From Desmonostoc muscorum FACHB-395 (GTDB taxonomy: Bacteria > Cyanobacteriota > Cyanobacteriia > Cyanobacteriales > Nostocaceae), in NCBI RefSeq assembly GCF_014698035.1, contig NZ_JACJSF010000006.1, positions 124,001 to 188,000 on the forward strand: a stretch of 64,000 nucleotides of DNA, written 5' to 3'. A program made the position numbers and the translations under genes. Position 1 is the first letter of the stretch, and every line of letters starts with the position of its first letter. Under the pieces are notes generated by a model. That model was given only the letters and a program-made list of their open reading frames with translations, did no database searches and was not told where the DNA came from. Positions 35,553 to 44,704 of this stretch are shown here, piece by piece.

Positions 35553-37127
35553 GTGATTGAGGCAGAAGTTCATTTGTCACTACATAACTTTTTGCGATCG
35601 CAAGCGGGGTTCCCTTCCTGGCCCCATCATTTGACGATGGCACGGTTGGTAGCACGCGCCTTGCGCCTGGGACGTAGTGCCCTAATTCAAGTAGGAGCGG
35701 TTTGTGGCTATCAAGGACGGTATCGCACTAGTTTTGTAGCATCAGCCCTAATGTGGCACGGCCCTGTAATTATTGTTGCTCAAGAACCAGTGCAGCAACT
35801 TCTGCTGCGGATAGAAATTCCGCGTCTACAGCAGTGGCTACCAGCCAATAAATCAATTAGAACAGGTGACGCTTGGCCTGATCCTGAGTTCCAAGGGCTA
35901 CTGTTAACCTCTCCAGAAGCTTGGTTAAGAGGACAATTTGCTGGTGGCGATCGCTTTCCCGAAGGCATCCCTACAATTATTGATGGGGTAGACGATCTCG
36001 AAGATTGGGTGCGCGATCAACTTACCCAAGATATTGAACCCCATGATTGGGATGAACTCATACTGGCTTGTCCAAATCAAGCTGAGGCAATTAGCGAAGC
36101 ACGGATACAACTAACAGACGAGCTTTTTAAGCATCCTGCTAATCCATATCAGTGCTATCTAATTTCCCAGCCAGAAATAGAGATTTTAAGCCGTCTTTAT
36201 GCTGCTTTAGATCCAGCAAATCTCCCAGATACTTGGAAACACTTCTGGCAGCAATTACAAATCCTAGACGAAAATCTTTTCCCCCCTGCCTTCCCTGCCT
36301 CCCCTGCTCCCCCTCCCCTCTTCTGGGCGACTATTGCCCATAGGCAAGGTTTATTTTCTTTGCACTATGCCCCAATGGAATTAAGAGAAATCCTCTCACC
36401 CTTGTGGCAGCGACAACCAGTAGTTTTAATTGGCAGTGCCATAGAACCAGAAACTGAGGCTCCTCTTTTTCGACAGCGCATTGGTTTGGACGATTTAACT
36501 TGCCTGAAATTCTCCTCGGAGAGTCAAGCGGAAGCAATTCAACTGTATGTACCCTATAAATTACCTCTACCTAACACGCCAGAATTTCAAGCGGCATTTA
36601 TTCACAAAGTCCGCACACTGGTTTGTCTAAGTGCTACAGCACCAGGATTAACAGTTGTTTTGGTGGGAGATGTTCCACTAAAGGCTCAAGTGGCGACAAT
36701 TCTGGCATCAGAGTTTGGTTCACGAGTACAGGTAGAAAAAACTTGTTTAGATGAAAATGGTATTTTGATTAGCGGTTGGGAATTTTGGCGAGAACATCAG
36801 CGAGTTTTGCCAGCACCCCATTTGTTAATTATTGCTACTTTGCCTTTACCATCTTTAGAAAATCCGCTTGTAGCTGGTAGGGTAGCTCTTTATAAGCGAT
36901 CGCATCAAGATTGGTTTCGTTTATATTTATTGCCAGCAGCCTTGAATGAATTACAAAGGGCGATCGCGCCAGTCAGAGAAAGTCAAGGCATTGTTGCTTT
37001 ACTTGATAGTCGTGTAGTTAATCGTAGCTACGGCGCTCAAATTCTTACTGCCTTAAGTCCTCTGGCACGTATTAACTATCTCGACCCAAGTTTGTTTTCT
37101 AATACCGATGAGGAAAATTCTGCTTAA
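35553..37127 (+). CDS. DinG-like helicase-related protein with degenerate ATPase motifs
   Basis: 524 residues from a GTG. The C-terminal quarter (LLIIATLPLPSLENPLVAGR, WFRLYLLPAALNELQRAIAP, GIVALLDSRVVNRSYGAQIL) follows the pattern of the DinG/XPD helicase C-terminal domain. In the N-terminal half the position of Walker A reads GYQGRYRTSF instead of GxGxGKT, and the position of the DEAH box reads IIDGVDDLEDW. Motif VI lacks the usual QxxGRxIR arginine pair (QRAIAPVRES). It therefore looks like a helicase relative that has lost ATP binding, perhaps kept for DNA or protein binding. I recall similar proteins across cyanobacteria. The start is backed by the family-like opening MIEAEVHLSLHNFL. Confidence 0.65.
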   Translation: MIEAEVHLSLHNFLRSQAGFPSWPHHLTMARLVARALRLGRSALIQVGAVCGYQGRYRTSFVASALMWHGPVIIVAQEPVQQLLLRIEIPRLQQWLPANKSIRTGDAWPDPEFQGLLLTSPEAWLRGQFAGGDRFPEGIPTIIDGVDDLEDWVRDQLTQDIEPHDWDELILACPNQAEAISEARIQLTDELFKHPANPYQCYLISQPEIEILSRLYAALDPANLPDTWKHFWQQLQILDENLFPPAFPASPAPPPLFWATIAHRQGLFSLHYAPMELREILSPLWQRQPVVLIGSAIEPETEAPLFRQRIGLDDLTCLKFSSESQAEAIQLYVPYKLPLPNTPEFQAAFIHKVRTLVCLSATAPGLTVVLVGDVPLKAQVATILASEFGSRVQVEKTCLDENGILISGWEFWREHQRVLPAPHLLIIATLPLPSLENPLVAGRVALYKRSHQDWFRLYLLPAALNELQRAIAPVRESQGIVALLDSRVVNRSYGAQILTALSPLARINYLDPSLFSNTDEENSA

Positions 37128-37219
37128 AGTCATTTCCCATTCCCCATTCCCCAATTGTCTATAGCCATAATTCCTGGCAAGATAAATTTAGAACCTAAGT
37201 AAAAATTGAGTTGCTGATT

Positions 37220-37435
37220 ATGGGTGAAGCAAAGCGTCGCAAAACCACACAAGGGGAAACATACGGTCAAGAGACTCGAATCTTGCCTTGGCTTCCCATC
37301 ACAAAAATTCAAGGCGAACAATTTGTCAGCTGGACAACTCGTGGTGCTTGGATAGGCATTATCCTTATGGTTATAGGATGGGCAACTATCCGTTTTATTG
37401 GCCCAGCTTTCGGTTGGTGGCAAGTAGTCTACTAA
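37220..37435 (+). CDS. DUF2839 family small membrane protein
   Basis: 71 residues from the ATG at 37220 (MGEAKRRKTTQGETYGQE); a TTG nine bases upstream is less likely. The N-terminus is basic and the middle has LPWLPITKIQGEQFVSWTTR. One transmembrane helix follows (GAWIGIILMVIGWATIRFIG) and a short GPAFGWWQ tail. This is the arrangement of DUF2839, a cyanobacterial family of unknown role. It follows the helicase-like gene by about 90 bp on the same strand and precedes the convergent glycerate kinase region. Confidence 0.8.
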   Translation: MGEAKRRKTTQGETYGQETRILPWLPITKIQGEQFVSWTTRGAWIGIILMVIGWATIRFIGPAFGWWQVVY

Positions 37436-37716
37436 ATCCTGCTGTTAATTTTCTCGCTCCAAGAAACCTTGAATCTTACTCCCCTTCCCTTGTGGTCTAT
37501 CCATTAGTCTTATGTTTAAGTGAGTTGTGGTTTTGTTGATAAAGATCCGGGAAATGGATAGCCCGCAAGCAAGAAGGGCATTAAAAGGAGCCAGCGCGAT
37601 CTTTTCCCAAATGGAGAGGCTAGCACTAAGGCGTTTGCCCAAGCGAGCAACTGGTGTGAGGGGTGCAATGGCTTTGGAAATCATAACTATTACCCGCCGG
37701 ACATGATTGCTACGAA

Positions 37717-38769
37717 TTACGAATTAGCCCGATCGCAATAAACTTCACCAAAGCTATGATCGGCATGAATTTCAAGCACTAGATCAACTGCTGTTGCATC
37801 TTTTACCAACGGCTTGATAAATAATTCCGGGTGAAGCGATCGCCAAAAATAATTGACAAATTCCTCTATCTCTGCATTGGTCATCCCCGACTTTCCCGCA
37901 GCAATCATTTGCTGTTCCGCTTGTTTGCGCCACTCCAAAGAACAGCGATAATCGGTTGGATATAGCACAATTAAGCCGTCCAATCGATCCCACAGTGGTA
38001 AATAATCGTGGAGGCGAAGATTCATATCACGAGCAAATGCTCTATCTTCATTTGTGACAATTGGCGGTGGTGCAGTATCAAATACATCTGGGTTAATTGG
38101 TCGCACACCCACAAACCAACCTTCAAATAGTACAATATCTATACCTGTAACCATTTCTGAAGTAGTGCGATCGCCAGCGCCTTTGTATGCAGATTTATCA
38201 AACCGGGGAACTATAACTGAACTTTGCGACTGACGGATCTGATCTAGTACATCTAAGCCTAAATCTACATCGTGGGTTCCTGGTGGGCCGCGCCCAATCA
38301 AGCGGGGATCTTGCTGTGTTAAGACCAAGCGATCGCTGTAAGTTTTATATAAGTCATCCAAAGATAAACTCAGAGTCCGGTATCCCAACTGATTCAGAAT
38401 CAAACTGAGAACCTTAGACATTGTAGTTTTACCAGTGCCTTGTCCTCCTAATATTCCCTGAATCAGAGGGCGTTCCAACTGTTGGCGCTGCGATGCTAAT
38501 TTGATCCCCAAAGGCAGCCACAAGTCCCACAAGACTTGTAACATTTTCTTGGGTTCGATTTGGAGGGTAGTTTGGCAGAATTGGCTAAAAGTTGGGAAGA
38601 CAGATTTTAGTAAATGCGATCGCTTTTCGATCACATCATCGACATTTTCCGGCACGATCCCAAAAGCTTTAGCTCTTAACTTATCTGCTAGTGCTGCTTC
38701 TCTTGCTTGCTGCTGCCAAGTTTCAGTTACAGTTTCTGAAATTAAAATTTCACCCAACCACAAATTCAT
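37717..38769 (-). CDS. glyK: D-glycerate 3-kinase (plant/cyanobacterial type)
   Basis: 350 residues. It phosphorylates D-glycerate to 3-phosphoglycerate, the last step of the photorespiratory glycolate pathway. A P-loop GILGGQGTGKTTMSK lies at about residue 106, followed by LSLSLDDLYKTYSDR, LIGRGPPGTHDVDLGL, VPRFDKSAYKGAGDR and DIVLFEGWFVGVRP. These are the conserved blocks of the GLYK family, related to phosphoribulokinase/uridine kinase P-loop enzymes. Cytosolic; the length is near the family norm. It is transcribed leftward behind ycf20, the two separated by a heptamer tandem repeat. Nothing regulatory is apparent. Confidence 0.93.
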   Translation of the reverse strand: MNLWLGEILISETVTETWQQQAREAALADKLRAKAFGIVPENVDDVIEKRSHLLKSVFPTFSQFCQTTLQIEPKKMLQVLWDLWLPLGIKLASQRQQLERPLIQGILGGQGTGKTTMSKVLSLILNQLGYRTLSLSLDDLYKTYSDRLVLTQQDPRLIGRGPPGTHDVDLGLDVLDQIRQSQSSVIVPRFDKSAYKGAGDRTTSEMVTGIDIVLFEGWFVGVRPINPDVFDTAPPPIVTNEDRAFARDMNLRLHDYLPLWDRLDGLIVLYPTDYRCSLEWRKQAEQQMIAAGKSGMTNAEIEEFVNYFWRSLHPELFIKPLVKDATAVDLVLEIHADHSFGEVYCDRANS

Positions 38770-38790
38770 AATTTCCCCTTACGCTCCTCT

Positions 38791-38845
38791 GTCCCCTGTC
38801 CCCTGTCCCCTGTCCCCTGTCCCCTGTCCCCTGCCCCCTGTCCCC
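38791..38845. repeat. Heptamer tandem repeat (CCCCTGT)n
   Basis: Seven to eight near-perfect tandem CCCCTGT units, one with CCCCTGC, between glyK and ycf20. It is a short tandem repeat of the heptamer type known in Anabaena/Nostoc and is expected to vary in copy number between strains. Confidence 0.9.
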
Positions 38846-38855
38846 GTGCCCATTC

Positions 38856-39188
38856 TCACGATCCCAGCTTAAAGGCTTCGAGAAACAGGCTGTAGGTGAA
38901 ACCAACTTTGAGGAGATTTAGGGAGTCTACAAAGAGCGATCGCCTAGTAAAAAAGCTCTGACTGTAAAATATCCTACTGGTAACTTCCGTTAACACTACT
39001 AAAAAACCAGCTACCACAATATCTAATTCTGCCCGTTGACCAGCTGTAGTGGAAACTGCGTTTCCCAGAAAAAAACCAAACAAAAAACTAATTATCAGCA
39101 ACGATAATCGCCGCCAAGGATTTAAAAACCATTGCCCTAAGCGTGTAGCAATGGCATCCAACAAGTTATTCAGACGAGTGTTTTGCAT
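38856..39188 (-). CDS. ycf20: Ycf20 family (DUF565) membrane protein
   Basis: 110 residues. RLNNLLDAIATRLGQWFLNP and WRRLSLLIISFLFGFFLGNA, then AELDIVVAGFLVVLTEVTSR and VDSLNLLKVGFTYSLFLEAF, are the conserved blocks of Ycf20. This protein is encoded in some algal plastids and all cyanobacteria; plant homologues affect non-photochemical quenching. Three hydrophobic segments indicate a thylakoid or plasma membrane protein. It is transcribed toward glyK with only the heptamer repeat between them, so cotranscription is possible. Confidence 0.85.
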   Translation of the reverse strand: MQNTRLNNLLDAIATRLGQWFLNPWRRLSLLIISFLFGFFLGNAVSTTAGQRAELDIVVAGFLVVLTEVTSRIFYSQSFFTRRSLFVDSLNLLKVGFTYSLFLEAFKLGS

Positions 39189-39741
39189 CAGATAGACTTC
39201 TGGGAAAAAGTCAAGATATCTTGAAATATCTTTATATTATTAAAGAATATATTGGTTGTACCCTAAGCTTATTTGTTAATATTATAGATATATGCTTGGC
39301 TTTCCAGCGTTGATTGAAATTTCCACATCTTATCATCTTTAAGGAAGCACAGGTGGTTTCAAGGCTGCTTGTTCTAACCCAAGATGAAATATATTTATCA
39401 TCTGGGCTGGCAAAAGACACTTTGTTATCTCTGCTAGTATTCTCACGATATTTTTATTTTTCTATACAAATACATTGGCTGCTTCGGTATCTAATTTTCT
39501 TGTTTTTATCCAAGCCTACGGTCAATACACAAAGCAATTAGTGTCTGTAACTGTTGTTTTTCAGTCATCAATGAAATAATTTCCTCCAAATATTTTCTAA
39601 TCAAAATGATATTTATAATACATTGATGTGCTTAATCTGAATAAAATCTATCTTAAGCTACTTTTCATAATTGTCTTTCGTGATAATAGGCTACTATTTG
39701 GTCAAGCCTAGACAAAATATTTATTTCTAAAAACTATCAAT
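39189..39741. other. Intergenic spacer
   Basis: Between divergent genes; no credible gene. Two short opposed frames overlap here (39232-39420 leftward, 39314-39541 rightward) with no domain or ribosome binding site. Sequence is AT-rich, with no clear repeats. Confidence 0.4.
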
Positions 39742-40365
39742 ATGAAATCTTTAGTGTATCGTAACGTCGGTGTTACAGCTTGTTGCTTGGGACTGCTTGT
39801 TGCTCTGGTGGGATGCTTTGGAGTGAGTGTATCCTTTGAGTCCACAAACCCAGATACATCTTCACAACTGCCAAGTGAAACTCAAGAGTGGGAGACAGCT
39901 TTATCTAAACCTGTTACATCTGAAAAAGGTATTTCCGTTAATCTATCTACTCCAACCAATAAAGTAGAACATAGTAGTAAAGAGAATACTTATCCTGTCT
40001 TAGCAGAGCGTGATAAATCAGCAAGCAAAGCTAAGAATCAAGGGACTTTGCGGATGAGTAATCAAACAAATCAACCTGTACGCCTAGCTCTACTGGCACG
40101 ACAGTCGGTAGCAAAAGGCTCTGGTACTAAACAGACTCAATATGATGTACCGGCACATTGGGATTTTGCCCCTCAAGAAGGTAGTGAGAAGGGACTGGTT
40201 CTATCCCTACCTCAGAATAATTTGAAGCTGGAGAAGGGAGATATTTTAGTTGCCTTCGCACAAGATGGCTCCCGTCGTTATTGGGGCCCCTATGTTGTCG
40301 GTGAAACTCAATTACCTAAATGGAATTCCCAAAACAGAGAATGGCAACTAGTGCTGAGTCCATAA
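39742..40365 (+). CDS. Lipoprotein, unknown function
   Basis: 207 residues. The signal peptide VGVTACCLGLLVALVGC ends in a lipobox (LVGC, lipid-attached Cys about 28). A low-complexity polar stretch follows (about 35-100). A C-terminal domain of about 95 residues contains QTNQPVRLALLARQS, YDVPAHWDFAPQEGSEKG and DILVAFAQDGSRRYWGPYVV. The C-terminal pattern suggests a small beta-sandwich, but I cannot name a family. It is transcribed alone and ends before the 11-bp palindrome at 40436. Confidence 0.7.
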   Translation: MKSLVYRNVGVTACCLGLLVALVGCFGVSVSFESTNPDTSSQLPSETQEWETALSKPVTSEKGISVNLSTPTNKVEHSSKENTYPVLAERDKSASKAKNQGTLRMSNQTNQPVRLALLARQSVAKGSGTKQTQYDVPAHWDFAPQEGSEKGLVLSLPQNNLKLEKGDILVAFAQDGSRRYWGPYVVGETQLPKWNSQNREWQLVLSP

Positions 40366-40435
40366 TCTATAGCAATCAGAATTGAATTTTCTGTTTGAAA
40401 ATGTGCTTATTAAGAGTTATGAAAATCTAGAAGCT

Positions 40436-40463
40436 GTAGGGGCAATTTATGTATTGCCCCTAC
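40436..40463. terminator. Perfect 11-bp inverted repeat, possible terminator
   Basis: GTAGGGGCAAT-TTATGT-ATTGCCCCTAC, 70 bp after the lipoprotein stop. It is similar to the hairpin at 23755-23779 and is likely one of a dispersed palindrome family. The remaining spacer to psaC (to 40800) shows no gene. Confidence 0.5.
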
Positions 40464-40758
40464 ATTAATCAAGTACAGCTTTACATAGAATCGGTATAAG
40501 GATTGCTAAATAGTTACCATAGATAACTTCTGCATTTAGCTTTGTAGATTGACTTTTGTTTCATTTATTTTTACTATTAAACCCCATTATGGTATAGGGC
40601 TAGAGTAAATACGCTCATCTGATGTTGCTAATAAATAGAGCAATCGGGGCAATCTCGGAAAAACGACTTATTAAGCGTGCTCATTACATTGTTTGAAGTT
40701 ATGTAGCCTTTTGATTACGGCCTATCAAACACTGCGGTAAACTATGCGTTGATTATGA

Positions 40759-41046
<288 letters not shown>

Positions 41047-41342
41047 AAAGCTAGTGCCGAGTGCTGAGTGCTGAGACAAAAAGAAGTAAATCAAAAAAGC
41101 TAATTTCTTGATTCTTCACTCAGAACTCGGAACTCGGAACTTAAGACTTTGAAGTGTGTCAATATCAAGCACCTTTAGCATCGTAGAGTGGACACTACCT
41201 GCTTTACGAAATTTTAATTTTAGATTGGGGATAAAAATCTCTGGGTAGTTAAATCCTAGAAGCGTATTTGTACTGTCAGGTCAAAAGCTGACTGTGAATC
41301 TGCTTTAAAAGCCCAAAATCCATAACAATACCTAGTGGTAGA
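41047..41342 (+). other. Spacer upstream of a strong terminator; possible small RNA or leader
   Basis: Begins with a heptamer-like repeat segment (AGTGCTGAGTGCTGAG and, after 50 bp, AACTCGGAACTCGGAAC). From about 41160 the sequence is unique, without a protein frame, and has small stems (GTAG...CTAC near 41183, GTCAG...CTGAC near 41276). It ends at the terminator 41343-41366, 73 bp before glmS. It could be the psaC 3' region, a discrete small RNA, or a glmS attenuator; I cannot choose. Confidence 0.35.
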
Positions 41343-41366
41343 GGGAGTAATATTACTCCCTTTTTT
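41343..41366 (+). terminator. Rho-independent terminator before glmS
   Basis: GGGAGTAATATTACTCCC is a fully palindromic stem followed directly by TTTTTT. It is 297 bp beyond psaC and 73 bp before glmS. Confidence 0.8.
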
Positions 41367-41438
41367 CTTTGCAAAATGTCGAGTTTGTGCTAAACACTAT
41401 ACTGGATTTAATCATCCTGAAAAAAAGTGGTGTGAACA

Positions 41439-43319
41439 ATGTGCGGAATTGTTGGATATATAGGCACTCAAGCGGCGACAGACATTTTATTGGCTGGGCT
41501 GGAAAAACTAGAGTACAGGGGCTACGATTCTGCTGGAATCGCCACTGTTTGGGAAGGTGAAGTTAATTGTGTGCGGGCAAAGGGCAAACTGCATAACCTA
41601 CGCTCTAAACTAGAACAAATAGAAACCCCCGCCCAAATTGGTATTGGTCATACTCGGTGGGCAACTCATGGTAAACCAGAAGAATACAACGCCCATCCCC
41701 ATTTAGATACGGCAAAGCGAGTGGCGGTGGTGCAAAATGGCATTATCGAAAATTACCGCGACTTACGCGAAGAACTCAAAGCAAAAGGACACAAGTTTGT
41801 TTCTGAAACCGATACAGAAGTAATTCCCCATCTCATAGCCGAATTTTTAAAGAATATTCCCCCCTCATCTTCCTCCTCTCCCTTCTTAGAGGCAGTTCGC
41901 CAAGCTGTTAACCACTTACATGGGGCATTTGCGATCGCAGTTATTTCTGCTGACTACCCCGATGAATTGATTGTTGTTCGCCAACAAGCGCCTTTGGTAA
42001 TTGGTTTTGGGCAAGGAGAATTCTTTTGTGCATCTGACACGCCTGCGATCGTTGCCTACACCCGTGCGGTGCTACCTTTAGAAAATGGCGAAATTGCCCG
42101 TCTCACTCCTTTAGGCGTTGAGATTTACAATTTTGCTGGCGACAGGTTGAAAAAACAACCCCGGCTGCTCAACTTCAATCCTGCAATGGTAGAAAAGCAG
42201 GGATTCAAACACTTCATGCTCAAAGAAATTCATGAGCAACCAGGGGTAGTCAGAGCGAGTTTAGACGCTTACTTCAATCCAGCCGAATCTACCGAATCGC
42301 CAATCAATCTTGGCTTATCTGCGGATTTATACAACGATTTAGAACAAATTCAGATCCTCGCCTGTGGTACCAGTTGGCACGCAGCATTAATCGGAAAATA
42401 TTTAATCGAACAACTAGCAGGAATTTCAACTCAGGTGCATTACGCTTCTGAGTATCGCTATGCACCATCACCTGTGACGGCTAACACGTTGATTATTGGT
42501 GTTACCCAATCAGGTGAAACTGCCGATACCCTAGCAGCTTTGACGATGGAAAAAGAACGTCGCCAAGGGAGAGAACCTAAATATCAAGCCCGACTACTGG
42601 GTATTACTAATCGCCCCGAAAGCAGCCTTGGTCATCTAGTGCCCCATGTCATCAGTACCTTAGCAGGAATTGAAATTGGAGTAGCGGCGACAAAAACTTT
42701 TACCGCCCAACTGATGGCATTTTATGCTTTGGCATTGGATTTAGCCGCCCGTCGTCAGACTGTTTCAAAAGACACATTAGATAAAATTATTAATGGGTTG
42801 CGGCAGATTCCCAAAGAAATTGAGGCAACTTTGGAAAGTCAGGAACGTTTAACTGAACAGCTAGCCCATGAATTCGCCGAAACCCAAGATTTCATTTTTA
42901 TAGGAAGAGGAATCAACTTCCCCATTGCTTTAGAAGGGGCGTTGAAATTAAAAGAAATCAGCTATATTCACGCTGAAGGGTATCCGGCTGGAGAGATGAA
43001 GCATGGCCCGATCGCACTTTTAGATGCGAAAGTACCAGTAGTTGCGATCGCAATTCCTGGTAGTGTTTACGAAAAAGTTATTTCTAATGCTCAAGAAGCC
43101 AAAGCCAGAGATTCTCGGTTAATTGGCGTGACTCCCGTCAACGATGGCGAAGCTGCGGAAATCTTTAACGATCTTCTTCCCGTCTCTCATGTAGAAGAGT
43201 TACTTTCTCCAATTCTGACAGTAGTTCCTTTGCAATTATTGGCTTATCACATTGCCGCCCGTCGCGGTTTGGATGTCGATCAGCCTCGTAACCTTGCTAA
43301 AAGCGTCACCGTAGAATAG
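41439..43319 (+). CDS. glmS: Glutamine-fructose-6-phosphate aminotransferase (isomerizing)
   Basis: 626 residues. It makes glucosamine-6-phosphate from fructose-6-phosphate and glutamine, the entry to peptidoglycan and lipopolysaccharide precursors. The start is fixed by MCGIVGYIG: Cys2 is the N-terminal nucleophile of the glutaminase (Ntn) domain. The glutaminase domain (about 1-230) has GIGHTRWATHG and VQNGIIENY. Two SIS domains follow with ACGTSWHAALIGKYL, VTQSGETADTLAAL and FIGRGINFPIALEGALKLKE. The ending LAKSVTVE is typical. Cytosolic and monocistronic. It is preceded by a terminator that might act as an attenuator and followed by a good terminator. Confidence 0.98.
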   Translation: MCGIVGYIGTQAATDILLAGLEKLEYRGYDSAGIATVWEGEVNCVRAKGKLHNLRSKLEQIETPAQIGIGHTRWATHGKPEEYNAHPHLDTAKRVAVVQNGIIENYRDLREELKAKGHKFVSETDTEVIPHLIAEFLKNIPPSSSSSPFLEAVRQAVNHLHGAFAIAVISADYPDELIVVRQQAPLVIGFGQGEFFCASDTPAIVAYTRAVLPLENGEIARLTPLGVEIYNFAGDRLKKQPRLLNFNPAMVEKQGFKHFMLKEIHEQPGVVRASLDAYFNPAESTESPINLGLSADLYNDLEQIQILACGTSWHAALIGKYLIEQLAGISTQVHYASEYRYAPSPVTANTLIIGVTQSGETADTLAALTMEKERRQGREPKYQARLLGITNRPESSLGHLVPHVISTLAGIEIGVAATKTFTAQLMAFYALALDLAARRQTVSKDTLDKIINGLRQIPKEIEATLESQERLTEQLAHEFAETQDFIFIGRGINFPIALEGALKLKEISYIHAEGYPAGEMKHGPIALLDAKVPVVAIAIPGSVYEKVISNAQEAKARDSRLIGVTPVNDGEAAEIFNDLLPVSHVEELLSPILTVVPLQLLAYHIAARRGLDVDQPRNLAKSVTVE

Positions 43320-43347
43320 TATAATTTTATACTCAAAATTAAATACA

Positions 43348-43390
43348 ATGGCTTCTGAAGAAATTCTATTGCTTGCAGAAGCCATTTTTA
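43348..43390 (+). terminator. Terminator of glmS
   Basis: ATGGCTTCTG (43348-43357) pairs with CAGAAGCCAT (43376-43385), followed by TTTTTA. It lies 29 bp after the glmS stop. Confidence 0.75.
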
Positions 43391-43404
43391 TGGCAATGAT
43401 TATA

Positions 43405-43612
43405 AATCTTTACTTAAACGCTGATACCAATTCAGCCAGCCAAAAGTGCGCTCAATAACCCAGCGCTTGGGTAAATGGACAAAACCCAATACTCCAAAGG
43501 TCTAAGAACAATTGCCACAATCCACCGAAACATATTCATCACCCAACGCATAAATTCTTCGCCTCGGTACCCGCCATCCATCCAAATGAAGCCTGTGAAG
43601 TCGCTCGTACCT
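43405..43612 (-). pseudogene. IS5-type DDE transposase remnant, frameshifted
   Basis: Read leftward, one frame gives IWMDGGYRGEEFMRWVMNMF followed by [10 protein letters not shown]. The next frame continues [20 protein letters not shown] and YQRLSKDL before a stop. Together these are the C-terminal part of an IS5-family DDE transposase: the aspartate of DGGYRG and the glutamate of VIERTFGWL are the catalytic residues usually there. A single frameshift near 43485 separates the halves and the N-terminal two-thirds are absent. No terminal inverted repeats are visible. It lies between glmS and rsmH and is non-functional. Confidence 0.85.
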
Positions 43613-43716
43613 GGTATCTTAGTGGTTTAAAAACTATTTTTAATTAGGAACCCACAAAGACACAAACAAAAGAATACATAATTAAAGTTCATCTGTGGTT
43701 TTTTGCCTTAAGTCTC

Positions 43717-44610
43717 ATGAATCGTCAGCTAGCTATTGAAGAACCAATATTTTCCCATCTACCAGTGTTACCGCAAGAAGTAATTGCAGGTCTAGCGGTA
43801 TCTCCCGGAGGTCATTATCTTGATACAACGGTAGGCGGTGGAGGTCACAGTCGCCTAATATTAGAAGCTGCTGAAGATGTACGGGTAACGGCAGTTGACC
43901 AAGATGAAGATGCTTTAGCAGCAGCGAAGAAAGAATTAGCTGAGTTTGGCGATCGCGTACAATTTATTTACAGCAACTTTGCTGACTATGAGTTTCCCCC
44001 CAATACTTTCGATGGTATCTTAGCCGATTTGGGGGTAAGTTCTTACCATTTAGACCAAGCAGAACGGGGTTTCAGCTTTCGCCAAGCTGCAAATTTAGAT
44101 ATGCGAATGGATCGAGGGCGATCGCTAACTGCTGCTGATGTGATTAATAATTGGGATGAAGCAGAATTAGCTGATATTTTCTTTAAGTACGGTGAAGAGA
44201 GATTATCGCGGCGCATTGCTCGTCGTATTGTAGAACGGCGACCGTTGCACACGACTACAGAATTGGCTGATGCGATCGCTTCTTCAGTGCCTCCGAAATA
44301 CCGTTATGGGAGAATTCACCCCGCTACCCGGGTTTTTCAAGCTCTGCGAATTGTCGTCAACGATGAGTTAAAATCCCTAGAAACCTTTTTGGATAAAGCC
44401 CCAAATGCCCTTGTCCCTGGTGGCAGAATTGCAGTTATTAGTTTTCACAGCCTGGAAGATCGCCCGGTGAAGCATGGTTTAAGAAATTCACCTTTATTAA
44501 AAGTCTTGACAAAAAAACCAATCATTGCACAAGAAGAGGAAATTAGTCAGAATCCGCGATCGCGATCAGCCAAACTCAGGGTAGCCGAGAGAGTTCTGAA
44601 TATTGAATAA
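43717..44610 (+). CDS. rsmH: 16S rRNA (cytosine-1402-N4)-methyltransferase RsmH
   Basis: 297 residues; formerly MraW. It methylates N4 of C1402 in the ribosomal P site using S-adenosylmethionine. [15 protein letters not shown] opens the protein, [16 protein letters not shown] is the SAM-binding motif [21 protein letters not shown] and [13 protein letters not shown] are family blocks, and [16 protein letters not shown] and AKLRVAERV close it. The length is normal. In many bacteria the gene lies in the mra/dcw cluster; here, as in other cyanobacteria, it stands alone. It follows the IS remnant by about 100 bp. Confidence 0.96.
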   Translation: MNRQLAIEEPIFSHLPVLPQEVIAGLAVSPGGHYLDTTVGGGGHSRLILEAAEDVRVTAVDQDEDALAAAKKELAEFGDRVQFIYSNFADYEFPPNTFDGILADLGVSSYHLDQAERGFSFRQAANLDMRMDRGRSLTAADVINNWDEAELADIFFKYGEERLSRRIARRIVERRPLHTTTELADAIASSVPPKYRYGRIHPATRVFQALRIVVNDELKSLETFLDKAPNALVPGGRIAVISFHSLEDRPVKHGLRNSPLLKVLTKKPIIAQEEEISQNPRSRSAKLRVAERVLNIE

Positions 44611-44704
44611 GGGGGATGAGCGAATAAAAAGGTAGGGGAGCAGAGGGTAAAGAGGTAGTTTTCTCATTCTCTCCAATTCCCAATGCCCAATGCCCAATTC
44701 CCTA
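44611..44704. other. Low-complexity tail after rsmH
   Basis: Purine-rich (AAAAAGGTAGGGGAGCAGAG) and CCCAATGCCCAATGCCC-type short tandem sequence. No gene. It runs directly into the MITE-like element. Confidence 0.5.

Noticed and set aside
37445..37684. Leftward 79-codon frame between DUF2839 and glyK
   Set aside because: No family pattern and no ribosome binding site; begins in low-information sequence after the DUF2839 stop.
39232..39541. Opposed short frames in the ycf20-lipoprotein gap
   Set aside because: They overlap on opposite strands and neither shows protein-like composition or a start signal.
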